Assembly: GCA_949291945.1 (NCBI GenBank)
Contig: CASEXH010000007.1
Location: 48,968 to 112,967 of the forward strand
Direction of reading: 5' to 3'
Length of the DNA: 64,000 nucleotides
From: an uncultured Bacillota bacterium
GTDB lineage: Bacteria; Bacillota; Clostridia; Lachnospirales; Lachnospiraceae
The position numbers and the translations under genes were made by a program. Below are positions 53,499 through 62,003 of this stretch, in pieces. The notes beneath the pieces were generated by a model. The model worked only from the letters and a program-made list of their open reading frames with translations. It had not been told where the DNA came from and made no database searches. Every line of letters begins with the position of its first letter. Positions within the stretch are counted from its first letter, which is position 1.

Positions 53499-54770
53499 AT
53501 GGAAAGGGATAAAAGGGATTTTCCTCATTATGCAGACCTGGACTATTGGAAGGACTATATTACTATGCATAATGTGCTGGCCTGTGAATTATCCTACAGT
53601 TTGATTTATAATAATATCCGTCCGGAAAAAATAGAAGAAGCTCTTGCCACAGTAGGTCTTACCCGTCTTCCCAATCGTTTTTTGCTGATCCAGGTGGACG
53701 ATTATTACAATTACAGCAGCAAGATGCAGATCACTCAGGAATTTTACCAGAAGACTGTACTCATTAATTTACTGCGGGAATGTATGGGAAAACTTGAACT
53801 AAAAGGGTTTATGGCAAATCTTGTGGGTATTGATAAGATCATATGCTTTTTATGTTGCGAGGAAGAAGAAAAAAAGGATATACATGCTTATCTGTCCGGG
53901 ATTACGGAACGGTTCAAGGAAGAAATACGCAGCCATAGCGACTACACAGTTTCTATCTGTATCAGTCGCCGCTGCAGCCGTATATGGCAGTATTCCCAGA
54001 TGCAGCCAAAGATGGATCAGGCCCTGAATAAAAGTTATTTTTCCGGAAAAGAGTTCAGCATTTTTCTGGAAGATGTAGAAGTGCCCTTGCCGGAAAAAGA
54101 GATGGATCTTGGAGGGTTTTATCCGGAATTTATGGCGGCTTTTTCAAGGGGAAACCGTCAGCGGACGGAGATTTTGCTGCAGTCTATGATGCAGGCTCTT
54201 TTGGAGGGACAGGTAAATCCTGATCTGGCAAAAATGGAACTGATCCGCCTGCTGCAACAGATTTCCGATTATGGTATCCGCTGCGGGATCGCCGAAAAGC
54301 GGATGAAAGAATACAGCAATACTATAATGGCACAAGTACTTTCCTGCGGATTTATAGCAGATGCCAGAAAATATTTTATGGACTTTTTTGGCGGATTTAC
54401 GAAAATGCTGGAAGAGACAAACGCAGGGACAGAATACCTTTTTCGTATTCCGGTAAGCGAGTATATAGAAATACATTATATGGAAAATATTCGGTTGGAG
54501 AATCTGGCAAAACTGGTTGGCCTCAGCGAGGGGCACTTTACCAGGGTATTTAAAGAGGAATTTGGCATGACTTTTGTACAGTATCTCACAAACTGCCGGA
54601 TCAGCCACAGCAAAGAATTGCTGATCGGCACGGACATGCCTACAGAACAGATCGCCTACAAGGTGGGAATGAACAGTTACAGCTATTTTTGCACCTGCTT
54701 TAAGCGTTTCTGTGGCATGTCTCCCGGAGAATTCAGAAGCAAAAATAAGGATGGAGCATCATTATTTTAA
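53499..54770 (+). CDS. AraC-family transcriptional regulator
   Basis: A regulator of about 423 residues. The last 100 residues form the AraC/XylS domain: IRLENLAKLVGLSEGHFTRVFKEEFG holds the first helix-turn-helix and IAYKVGMNSYSYFCTCFKRF the second, ending FCGMSPGEFR. The N-terminal two thirds are not a receiver domain; they include a GGDEF-like or sensory pattern (RFLLIQVDDYYNYSSK, DYTVSICISRRC) of the kind seen in YesN-like one-component regulators. The start at 53499 follows AAAGGGGAG at a rather long distance; an earlier GTG at 53475 overlaps that site. It lies between divergent symporter and downstream oxidoreductase genes, which it may control. Confidence 0.8.
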   Translation: MERDKRDFPHYADLDYWKDYITMHNVLACELSYSLIYNNIRPEKIEEALATVGLTRLPNRFLLIQVDDYYNYSSKMQITQEFYQKTVLINLLRECMGKLELKGFMANLVGIDKIICFLCCEEEEKKDIHAYLSGITERFKEEIRSHSDYTVSICISRRCSRIWQYSQMQPKMDQALNKSYFSGKEFSIFLEDVEVPLPEKEMDLGGFYPEFMAAFSRGNRQRTEILLQSMMQALLEGQVNPDLAKMELIRLLQQISDYGIRCGIAEKRMKEYSNTIMAQVLSCGFIADARKYFMDFFGGFTKMLEETNAGTEYLFRIPVSEYIEIHYMENIRLENLAKLVGLSEGHFTRVFKEEFGMTFVQYLTNCRISHSKELLIGTDMPTEQIAYKVGMNSYSYFCTCFKRFCGMSPGEFRSKNKDGASLF

Positions 54771-54893
54771 AAAGAGATATCAAGATACAGAATAACATTT
54801 CAGCTACCAAACTGCTAATATGGATATAAAAGCATAGGAAAAAGAACGTAAAAAGTGATTTTAAATAAAATATTTGACAACAAGGAGGTTATT

Positions 54894-56852
54894 ATGCCAA
54901 GATATCCACATTTGTTTCAGCCAATCCATGTAAGAAATATATATATTAAAAACCGCATTGAGTCTGCACCAATGTCACCCAGCGGCGATGTGCCCTTTTA
55001 TACCAGAGAAGCATATGAAATGTATAATTCTATTGCTAAGGGCGGCGCCGGAATCGTTACTCTGGGTGAGGCAGGCGTCCACAGTCTGACAGATCACGCT
55101 CATCCTACGATGCCGCATCTGGATGATGAAACTCTTTTGCCATCTCTGATACAGACAGTGGATACGGTACATAGGTGGGGAGCTCTGGCATCCATCGAGC
55201 TGACCCATTCCGGCTGCCGGGCAAAAGGAGCGTTTCTGGCAGAAGGGGGATATGTGATCGGTCCCAGCCCTATGGAGGCAAACCTGTATGGAGACAAGGT
55301 TATTGAAATGGACGAAAATATGATGGATATGATCGCAGACGCCTATGCTCAGGCTGCATATATGGCAGAATTTGCCGGATGTGACATGGTAAATATCCAT
55401 GGAGGCCACGGATGGCTGATCAGCCAGTTTCTGTCAGATCTGAACAACCACAGGACGGATAAGTACGGCGGGTCTATTGAAAACAAAGCCCGTTTCCCAT
55501 TGATGATCGTAGATCGTATCCGTCAAAAATGTCCAAACCTGCTGCTGGAATTCAGACTCAGTGCAGATGAGGAAACAGAGGGGGGCATTACCATTGACGA
55601 AACTGTAGAGTTTGCAAAACTTCTGGATGGCAAGGTGGATATTATCCATGTATCCGCCGCTACTTTCCATGATACCAGCAGTTCCGCAAGAATGTTTCCT
55701 ACGGTTTTCTATCCGAGAGGATGTAATGTGGAAAATGCGGCCAGGATCAAAGCTGTAGTCAAGAAGTCTCTGGTTTCTGTGGTAGGGGGTATTAACGATC
55801 CGGATTTCATGGAGAATGCCCTGGCAGAGGGAAAAGCAGATTTTGTTGTGGTAGGCCGTCAGTTTATCGCAGATCCCAGCTGGCCAAGAAAGGCAAAGGC
55901 TGGAAAGCCAGAGGAGATCACAAAATGTATTCGCTGTGAAACATGTATAAGCGCTGGATTTATTCCCCATGTGCCTTTTTCTTCAGGAGTACTCCGCTGC
56001 AGCGTAAATCCCACCTGGGGAAGAGAATACGAAAATACCCGTAAAGAAGAACCGGTGCCGTATGCCAAAAAGGTTCTGGTGGCAGGAGGCGGTCCAGGGG
56101 GAATGGAAGCAGCCATCACAGCTGCCCGGCGGGGACATCATGTGATCCTGTGTGAGAAGGACGACCATCTGGCAGGGAGCCTGGACTATGCAAAACAGAT
56201 TTCTTTTAAAGCAGATATTGTAAAATTTCTGAGATCTATGGTAATCAATGTACAGAGAACTCCCAATCTGGAGCTTCGCCTGAACACGGAGGTTACTGAT
56301 GAACTGATCGCAGAAGAAAAACCGGATACTCTGATTATTGCCTGCGGTGCAGAACCTGTGTCCCCTCCTATCCCGGGGCTGGATAAGGCCATAGTGCATC
56401 ATGTGACAGATATCTATAAGAAACATATTTCTATTGGAAAGAAAGTGGTTATGATCGGAGGCGGTCTGGCAGGCTGTGAAGAAAGTCTGGAACTGGCATG
56501 GAAAGGCCACGACGTATCTGTGGTAGAGATGAAAGACGGCCTGGCAAAAGATGCTCCCTATATCCATTGGCGTCATTTGCTGGGAAAAATGGAAGGAGCC
56601 GTACATTCTTACTGCTCTGCAAAAGTGCAGTCTGTAGAAGATAATGGCGTAAAGATCACGGATAAAGACGGGCAGGAACGTTTTTTAGAGGCGGACACGG
56701 TTCTGTACGCTACCGGTATGAGAGGAACCCTTCCACAGTATGAAAAATGGAATGATCTTGCAGAAGAGGTGATCTTTGTAGGCGACTGCCGGAAGGCAGG
56801 CAAAATTCTGGAGGCAATGCGCACCGGATACTGCGCAGGATCCACGATCTGA
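54894..56852 (+). CDS. Old-Yellow-Enzyme/enoate reductase-type flavoprotein
   Basis: A 652-residue flavin and iron-sulfur oxidoreductase of the 2,4-dienoyl-CoA/enoate reductase (BaiCD/FldZ-like) type. Residues 1-about 340 are the FMN barrel: YPHLFQPIHVRNIYIKNRI, HSGCRAKG, the conserved HGGHGWLISQFLSDLNNHRTD (core HGGHGWLISQFLS). A 4Fe-4S site follows (CIRCETC with a fourth Cys in LRCSVNP). The second half has two dinucleotide motifs (VAGGGPGGMEAA, MIGGGLAGCEESLELA) for FAD and NAD(P)H. It should reduce a C=C bond of an unsaturated acid or CoA ester. The start follows AAGGAGG. The substrate may be brought in by the symporter nearby. Confidence 0.9.
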   Translation: MPRYPHLFQPIHVRNIYIKNRIESAPMSPSGDVPFYTREAYEMYNSIAKGGAGIVTLGEAGVHSLTDHAHPTMPHLDDETLLPSLIQTVDTVHRWGALASIELTHSGCRAKGAFLAEGGYVIGPSPMEANLYGDKVIEMDENMMDMIADAYAQAAYMAEFAGCDMVNIHGGHGWLISQFLSDLNNHRTDKYGGSIENKARFPLMIVDRIRQKCPNLLLEFRLSADEETEGGITIDETVEFAKLLDGKVDIIHVSAATFHDTSSSARMFPTVFYPRGCNVENAARIKAVVKKSLVSVVGGINDPDFMENALAEGKADFVVVGRQFIADPSWPRKAKAGKPEEITKCIRCETCISAGFIPHVPFSSGVLRCSVNPTWGREYENTRKEEPVPYAKKVLVAGGGPGGMEAAITAARRGHHVILCEKDDHLAGSLDYAKQISFKADIVKFLRSMVINVQRTPNLELRLNTEVTDELIAEEKPDTLIIACGAEPVSPPIPGLDKAIVHHVTDIYKKHISIGKKVVMIGGGLAGCEESLELAWKGHDVSVVEMKDGLAKDAPYIHWRHLLGKMEGAVHSYCSAKVQSVEDNGVKITDKDGQERFLEADTVLYATGMRGTLPQYEKWNDLAEEVIFVGDCRKAGKILEAMRTGYCAGSTI

Positions 56853-57009
56853 AGAAGACGGAGGATCCCTCGCCTTTTCCGGCTCTGGTGCAGCTTGGGG
56901 TTATGGAACAGAAGGGAAAGAATAGTCGGAATTGAAATAGAAAAATATCCCTGTGTGAGTTCAGGCTGAATTTTTTCAGCATGACTGATACAGGGATATT
57001 TTGTCTTAT

Positions 57010-57204
57010 CTAACATTCCTCAATGTTCTTCTGATCTCTGCTAAGCATAAACACCGAAGCAATGATCAAAATTCCTCCGATCACCTGTTTTGCGGAAGGT
57101 ACTGTGTGATACAGCACCAGAGCTGCCAGAATAGTGACAACAGGCATGAAGTTCAGGAAGAGATTGGACAAGGTAACGCCAATCTGCTTTATAGCGTAGA
57201 GATT
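57010..57204 (-). pseudogene. EamA/DMT transporter, C-terminal remnant
   Basis: On the minus strand NLYAIKQIGVTLSNLFLNFM and VVTILAALVLYH, then IGGILIIASVFMLSRDQK, match the last two helices of an EamA (DMT) metabolite exporter; only about 65 residues remain before the stop at 57010. The upstream part does not continue in any frame; at about 57200 the DNA becomes coding for another protein on the plus strand. No start signal. The upstream portion of the gene has been lost by a rearrangement. Confidence 0.7.
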
Positions 57205-57468
57205 ACCCTGTTCTGCCTCTGCGTTATTGCAGGAAGTCTGCTCCTGCATGTACTCATTACCAGACTTTTAAAGATCCGATATGAGTATGTGCTTCTGGGA
57301 ATCGTGGGAGCTATCGCTGACGGCACCACTTCCTCCCTGGTAGCGTCAGGAGCAAGGTGGAAAAGCCTGGTAAGCGTGGGGATGCTCATGGGCGTTATCG
57401 GCGGCGTCTGTGGAAACTATGTGGGAATCGCAGTTGCGTATCTGATCCGTATGATCACGGAGGCATAA
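57199..57468 (+). pseudogene. DUF819-type transporter, C-terminal remnant
   Basis: From about 57199 the plus strand encodes LLLHVLITRLLKIRYEYVLL, GIVGAIADGTTSSLVASGAR and WKSLVSVGMLMGVIGGVCGN, ending in YVGIAVAYLIRMI, the last helices of DUF819 (YjcL-like) membrane proteins. The N-terminal 250 or more residues are missing. An open frame continues upstream to 57001 but is the antisense of the EamA remnant. The stop lies 3 bp before the next gene, so the intact ancestor and the hydrolase were probably one operon. Confidence 0.7.
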
Positions 57469-57471
57469 AAT

Positions 57472-57798
57472 ATGAAAACACAGTGGAATTTTTATCTTTC
57501 CGGTATTTTATATGGAAAGATTTATGAAGAACAAGAAACAAAGACCGTTTCTCTTTTAGACGTATATACAGGAAAATGGGGGCAGGAGAAGCCCTTTACT
57601 CAGGAAGAAAGTCTCTTTTTCCAGAAGCTGTGCAGCAGGGATCTGCGGGAGTTCTTTGAGGAAAAAAGTGAGTATGAAGAAAATATAAGAAAAGCTCCGG
57701 CGGGTTTTGTGACGGGTAAAGGGGAAGCGTTTACCTTCCGCAGGGGGGGAGAGCTATTTCCAGCGGCACCGGAAGTTCCCCAAGGACCTTTTCTTTGA
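57472..57798 (+). CDS. N-terminal part of a frameshifted CocE/NonD-type hydrolase
   Basis: It reads MKTQWNFYLSGILYGKIYEE through APAGFVTGKGEAFTFRRGG, then at a run of seven G (57743-57749) the sensible frame is lost and the frame ends at 57798. Reading on in the next frame from the G run gives SYFQRHRKFPKDLFFDREGI and joins without a stop to the hydrolase at 57818. One G less would make one protein of about 718 residues. The N-terminal 100-residue part is not recognised by itself. Either a real mutation, a slippage-switched gene or a sequencing error at the G run. Confidence 0.75.
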   Translation: MKTQWNFYLSGILYGKIYEEQETKTVSLLDVYTGKWGQEKPFTQEESLFFQKLCSRDLREFFEEKSEYEENIRKAPAGFVTGKGEAFTFRRGGELFPAAPEVPQGPFL

Positions 57799-57817
57799 CA
57801 GGGAAGGAATCTATGCA

Positions 57818-59626
57818 GTGCTTATGAGCGCCCGAGATACAGTAGGAGTGCTGGTGAAAAAAGGCTGGGAGGAAAAGACGGTGCTGAGGGAGTGGAAAAA
57901 GGTATATCCCCGGCAGAATCCGGAATGTGATGAATTCCAGCCTGGCCCGGTATGGCCGGTGTCACAGCCCAAAACCTTTTATGTGACTACCAGAGACGGG
58001 GAAAGGCTGGCTACAGATGTGTACCTGCCCCTGGGAATCCAGGAAAAATGCCCTGCTGTCCTGGTAAGGACTCCCTATGGAAAGTCCAAGGGCACAGAGG
58101 TCTACTGGCGCTTTGTCCAAAGAGGCTATGCTGTGGTGATCCAGGACACCAGAGGACGGGAGGACAGTACAGGAGAATGGCTGCCCCAGCATTTTGAAGT
58201 GGAGGATGGAGATGACACTTTGAACTGGATTGCTGCTCAGCCCTGGAGCGACGGACAGGTGAGCATGACAGGAGGCTCCTACCTGGGCTATGTGCAGTGG
58301 GCGGCAGCAGCCAGCGGAAATCCTCATCTGAAAGCTATGCTGAGCAGTGTCTGCGCCGGCAGTGCTTTTGTGGACATTCCCAGGAGAGGCGGCTGCTTTA
58401 ATTCGGGCATGCTGGCCTGGGGATTTGCCATGTCAGAGCGTCAGATGCGGCCAGAGCTTATGGCTCAGGAGAACTGGGACGAGATCCTGAAAATCCGTCC
58501 TCTGAAGGACATTCCCAAAATCGCTTTAGGCCATGAGGTGGACTTCCTCACAAAATGGCTGGAGCACAGGGATATGGACCAATTCTGGAAGAAGAATAAC
58601 TGGAAGGCCCGGTATCAGGGCAATCCGGTGCCGGCTCTGATCCTTTCCGGCTGGTTTGATGACAACGGCATGGGAACCACAGAGGCTCTGGAGCTTGTGA
58701 AAACCTGGCCAAAGGGAACCTGGAAGGCAGTTCTGGGGCCGTGGAAGCACAGCGGCAATGCAGATTACGATATTCACAATATCTATATGGGTGAAGACGC
58801 CCTTCGATATGATGTGGATATGCTTTGCATGATGTGGCTGGAACACTTCTTAAAAGGTGCGGAAAATGGTATTGAGAAGACTCCGGCTGTGGAATATTAC
58901 ACTCTGGGAGAAGACTGCTGGAAAAGTGCTGAGAACTGGCCTCCCGAAAATACGGTATCAGAGAAGCTGTATCTGGCAGGGGGACAAGCTCCTGCAAAAG
59001 GAGACAGAGAGAGCTGCGGCAAGGGAAGGCTGACGGCTGCCTTTGGTGAGGAAAAGGGCGCAGAGGAATACACCTACGATCCGGAGAATCCTGCAGTACA
59101 TCTGGTGGATATGTCGGAAAATGAACTGGAAGTACCGGAGGATTATACCAAGGAGGAAAAGCGGGAGGATATCCTTTCCTTTACTACAGAGAAACTGTCC
59201 AGCCCTGTGACCATAACCGGAGAACTGTCCGTGCTGCTTTATGTATCCTGCGACTGTCCGGACACAGATTTCTTCGTGAGGATCACCGATGTGGACGAGC
59301 AGGGAAGATCTGTGAAACTGGCGGATGGAGTCCTGGGAGCCAAATACAGAAATGGCTTTGAACATCCCCAGTATATGGAAGAGGGAAAAATTTATCCTAT
59401 AAGAATCCGAACGACTAAAATTTCCAACACCTTCCGGGAAGGCCATAGGATTCGACTTACCGTAACATCCAGCGGAGAGAATTTTATCTTCCCTAACAGC
59501 AATACCGAAGAAGGGTTTGACAGTGATAAAGTTCAGAAAGCCAAAATCAAAATCCACTGGGGAGGGGATACTCTTTCCAGAATAGAATTTTTCAGGGAGA
59601 GACAGTGCGGAAACCAGGTTTTATAG
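57818..59626 (+). CDS. CocE/NonD-family hydrolase (S15 type), main part
   Basis: An alpha/beta hydrolase acting on acyl, ester or peptide bonds. RDGERLATDVYLP opens the catalytic domain; the nucleophile Ser lies in GGSYLGYVQWAAAAS, the Asp in GWFDDNGMG and the His in GPWKHSGN. The C-terminal jelly roll of X-Pro dipeptidyl-peptidase type follows (SPVTITGELSVLLYVSCDCP, of which LSVLLYVSCDCPDTDFFVR is the core). Frame-open from the G run at 57743; the GTG at 57818 has no good binding site, so it is probably not an independent start. Its stop overlaps the end of the convergent LysR gene. The substrate is unknown. Confidence 0.85.
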   Translation: MLMSARDTVGVLVKKGWEEKTVLREWKKVYPRQNPECDEFQPGPVWPVSQPKTFYVTTRDGERLATDVYLPLGIQEKCPAVLVRTPYGKSKGTEVYWRFVQRGYAVVIQDTRGREDSTGEWLPQHFEVEDGDDTLNWIAAQPWSDGQVSMTGGSYLGYVQWAAAASGNPHLKAMLSSVCAGSAFVDIPRRGGCFNSGMLAWGFAMSERQMRPELMAQENWDEILKIRPLKDIPKIALGHEVDFLTKWLEHRDMDQFWKKNNWKARYQGNPVPALILSGWFDDNGMGTTEALELVKTWPKGTWKAVLGPWKHSGNADYDIHNIYMGEDALRYDVDMLCMMWLEHFLKGAENGIEKTPAVEYYTLGEDCWKSAENWPPENTVSEKLYLAGGQAPAKGDRESCGKGRLTAAFGEEKGAEEYTYDPENPAVHLVDMSENELEVPEDYTKEEKREDILSFTTEKLSSPVTITGELSVLLYVSCDCPDTDFFVRITDVDEQGRSVKLADGVLGAKYRNGFEHPQYMEEGKIYPIRIRTTKISNTFREGHRIRLTVTSSGENFIFPNSNTEEGFDSDKVQKAKIKIHWGGDTLSRIEFFRERQCGNQVL

Positions 59627-60529
59627 CTGTTCCTGGGCAATTTTGATAAAGTCCTGGGCGTAGGAGGGAAGATAGGCGCCTTTTCTGCTGGCAATGGTGA
59701 GGGTGCTGAAGACGCCCTTCTCTCCCACGGAAAAACAGGTGGGAGGGGTGTCAAAGTGCATATTTTTAATATAAGTTTCCGGCACAAAACATAATCCCAT
59801 ACCTTCCATGCAAAGCCGGACGCTGGTTTCTGTATTTCTGGTGCGGACAGAGACTTGAGGTTTTATACCCCAGGTTTCAAAAAGCTCCAGAGCAAGCTGA
59901 CCAGTGGTCTGATCAGGAAAATGAAGGATAAATTCTTCTTTTTCCAGAAGTCTCAGGTCCATCCAGAGATGCTTCATTTCAGATCTTTTCATACCCCGGC
60001 CCGCCATAGGGTGATCCGGAGGCATTACCAGGAGTATCTCTTCCCTAAGCAGTGTTTCATAAGAAAGTTTGGGGTGAGGCCTTGTCTCGTTGAAGATTCC
60101 AAAATCCAGTTCATCATTTAAAAGAAGCTTCTCCTGAATGGCATGGGCCTCCTCCATAAAATTTACCCGGACACCGGGATATTTTTTATGAAACACCTTC
60201 ATAATAGAAGGTACCATACAGGAACTGCGCATCAGAGGAAAAGCGATATTCAATTCTCCATCCATACAGGCATTCATATCTTTGAGCTCCCGTTCCCAAT
60301 CCTGATTCAGCGCCAGCACCTTTCTGGCGTATTCCAGATATCTGCGTCCCAGATAAGTCGGGACGTAGGTATTTCCGCTGCGGCTAAAAAGCTTGCCGCC
60401 CATTTCCCGTTCCAGCTTCTGCAGACATTTACTCAGAGTGGGCTGAGAGATATACAACTCTTCTGCGGCTTTTGTAAGATTCTGGTATCTGGCAATACTC
60501 AACGCATAATTCAATTCCTGAAAATTCAT
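59621..60529 (-). CDS. LysR-family transcriptional regulator
   Basis: A 302-residue regulator. The N-terminal winged helix reads MNFQELNYALSIARYQNLTK and AAEELYISQPTLSKCLQKLE, with the usual effector domain behind it (ELNIAFPLMRSSCMVPSIMK; EEILLVMPPDHPMAG). The ATG at 60529 after GGAAAGG is the start; an in-frame ATG eleven codons earlier lacks a binding site. It is divergent from the purine permease-adenine deaminase operon and convergent with the hydrolase, so it could control either; the divergent operon is the usual target of LysR proteins. Confidence 0.88.
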   Translation of the reverse strand: MNFQELNYALSIARYQNLTKAAEELYISQPTLSKCLQKLEREMGGKLFSRSGNTYVPTYLGRRYLEYARKVLALNQDWERELKDMNACMDGELNIAFPLMRSSCMVPSIMKVFHKKYPGVRVNFMEEAHAIQEKLLLNDELDFGIFNETRPHPKLSYETLLREEILLVMPPDHPMAGRGMKRSEMKHLWMDLRLLEKEEFILHFPDQTTGQLALELFETWGIKPQVSVRTRNTETSVRLCMEGMGLCFVPETYIKNMHFDTPPTCFSVGEKGVFSTLTIASRKGAYLPSYAQDFIKIAQEQL

Positions 60530-60604
60530 TTGGCCTTTCCCTCCTTTATTCCATTTCGGCATAATTTTTCTGAAAAATATGAATTGGACACATTTCTTTC
60601 TCCT

Positions 60605-60633
60605 ATTTTACAATAGAAGAAGTTTAGGGTCAA
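60605..60633 (-). promoter_or_regulatory. Promoter of the LysR gene
   Basis: On the minus strand TTGACC (60628-60633), 17 bp, TAAAAT (60605-60610), about 75 bp before the start codon, within the divergent intergenic region. Confidence 0.6.
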
Positions 60634-60686
60634 AGGGGTTTTCCTGCTTTGTCCTGACAATATAAAGAAGAAGGAGTGTACTACTA

Positions 60687-61991
60687 ATGAAAAAATGGCT
60701 TGAAAAACAATTTCAGCTGTCTTCCTACGGCACAAATGTAAAAACAGAGCTGCTGGCAGGACTTACTACTTTTGTAACTATGGCTTATGTACTGGCAACG
60801 GTTCCCAGTCTCCTGGGAAATGCAGGATTGGATCGGAACGTAATGTTCACGGCTATGATCCTTCTGATCATTCTTACTACCTGTGCTATGGCTTTTTATA
60901 CCAACCGTCCTTTCGCTCTTGCTCCGGGACTTGGAAGTGTTGGTATTGTGGCTTCTATGATTTCTAATGAGGGTATCAGTGCGCCTGTAGCTGCCGGGGT
61001 CATATTCTGGAGCGGAGTTCTTTTTATCCTTATTTCTTTCCTGGGGCTGCGGGAAGCAGTGGTACGGACGATCCCGGTGAGCTTAAAGCAGGCTGTCAGT
61101 GCCGGCATAGGACTCTTTATTGCTCTTCTGGGAGCTAAGAACTGCGGACTGATTGTGGCAGATGCCGACAAGAACAACCTGGCTTTCGGGGATCTGGCTT
61201 CCCCATCTGTTATCGTGGCTGTTATCGGCTTTATCATTCTTCTGGTGATCCGGACGAGAAATGTTCCTGGAGGCATGATCCTTGCTATTCTAATTACCAC
61301 AGTGATCGGAATTCCTTTCGGAGTTACAGAACTGCCTTCTTCGCCGTTTTCCCTTCCGGCAGGCATTGGCAGCCAATTTATGAATATTGATTTTATCGGG
61401 GCATTGGATTTTGCCTATATTCCGTTCCTTATTGCCTTATTTATACCAGACTTTTTTTCTACTTTCGGTACAGTGCTTGGCGTAGGAGCCAAAGCCGGAT
61501 ATCTGGATGAAGACGGCAATCTTCCGGGGATTGATAAGTGCTTTAAAGTAGATGCCATTGCTACCAGCTTCGGGGCGCTCTTTGGCATGCCCAGTATGAC
61601 TACCTATCTGGAATCCTCTGCAGGTGTGGAAGCTGGAGGAAAAACGGGCCTTACAGTGATCTTTACCAGTATCTTTTTTGCACTGTCGCTTTTTCTTTCT
61701 CCTCTTGCTCTGATCATTCCCTCTGCGGCTACAGGCCCCATCCTTATCTTTATCGGCATTAATATGCTGAGCAGCATGAGCAAGATCCATTATGAAGATC
61801 TGACAGAAGCAGTTCCGGCCTTTATCTGCATTGCATTTACAATTTTCGCCAATAATATTGCAAATGGTATCTGTGCCGCAATTCCGGCCTACTTCATTAT
61901 GAAGATCGCTGCCGGAAAGGTCAAAGAACTGTCTCCAGTGATGTATATCATGGTAGCAGTCTGTCTTCTGTATTTTTACACACTTATTTAG
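60687..61991 (+). CDS. NCS2-family purine (adenine/hypoxanthine/guanine) permease
   Basis: Membrane transporter of 434 residues with about twelve to fourteen hydrophobic segments. KTELLAGLTTFVTMAYVLAT opens it; FALAPGLGSVGIVASMISN, ISVLKQAVSAGIGLFIALLG-like VSLKQAVSAGIGLFIALLGA and GMPSMTTYLESSAGVEAGGK are the AzgA/PbuG-type signatures. It imports purine bases with protons. The gene stands 12 bp before adenine deaminase, so the imported substrate is probably adenine. The start follows GAAGGAG. Confidence 0.93.
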   Translation: MKKWLEKQFQLSSYGTNVKTELLAGLTTFVTMAYVLATVPSLLGNAGLDRNVMFTAMILLIILTTCAMAFYTNRPFALAPGLGSVGIVASMISNEGISAPVAAGVIFWSGVLFILISFLGLREAVVRTIPVSLKQAVSAGIGLFIALLGAKNCGLIVADADKNNLAFGDLASPSVIVAVIGFIILLVIRTRNVPGGMILAILITTVIGIPFGVTELPSSPFSLPAGIGSQFMNIDFIGALDFAYIPFLIALFIPDFFSTFGTVLGVGAKAGYLDEDGNLPGIDKCFKVDAIATSFGALFGMPSMTTYLESSAGVEAGGKTGLTVIFTSIFFALSLFLSPLALIIPSAATGPILIFIGINMLSSMSKIHYEDLTEAVPAFICIAFTIFANNIANGICAAIPAYFIMKIAAGKVKELSPVMYIMVAVCLLYFYTLI

Positions 61992-62003
61992 GAAAGGATC
62001 CTT

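Noticed and set aside
57001..57200. N-terminal part of a plus-strand frame leading into the DUF819 remnant
   Set aside because: It is the antisense of the EamA remnant and shows no membrane protein pattern; only the part after about 57199 is homologous to a family.
60660..60668. TATAAA-like hexamer before the purine permease gene
   Set aside because: Too close to the ribosome binding site and without a convincing -35 partner; the operon's promoter was not located with confidence.
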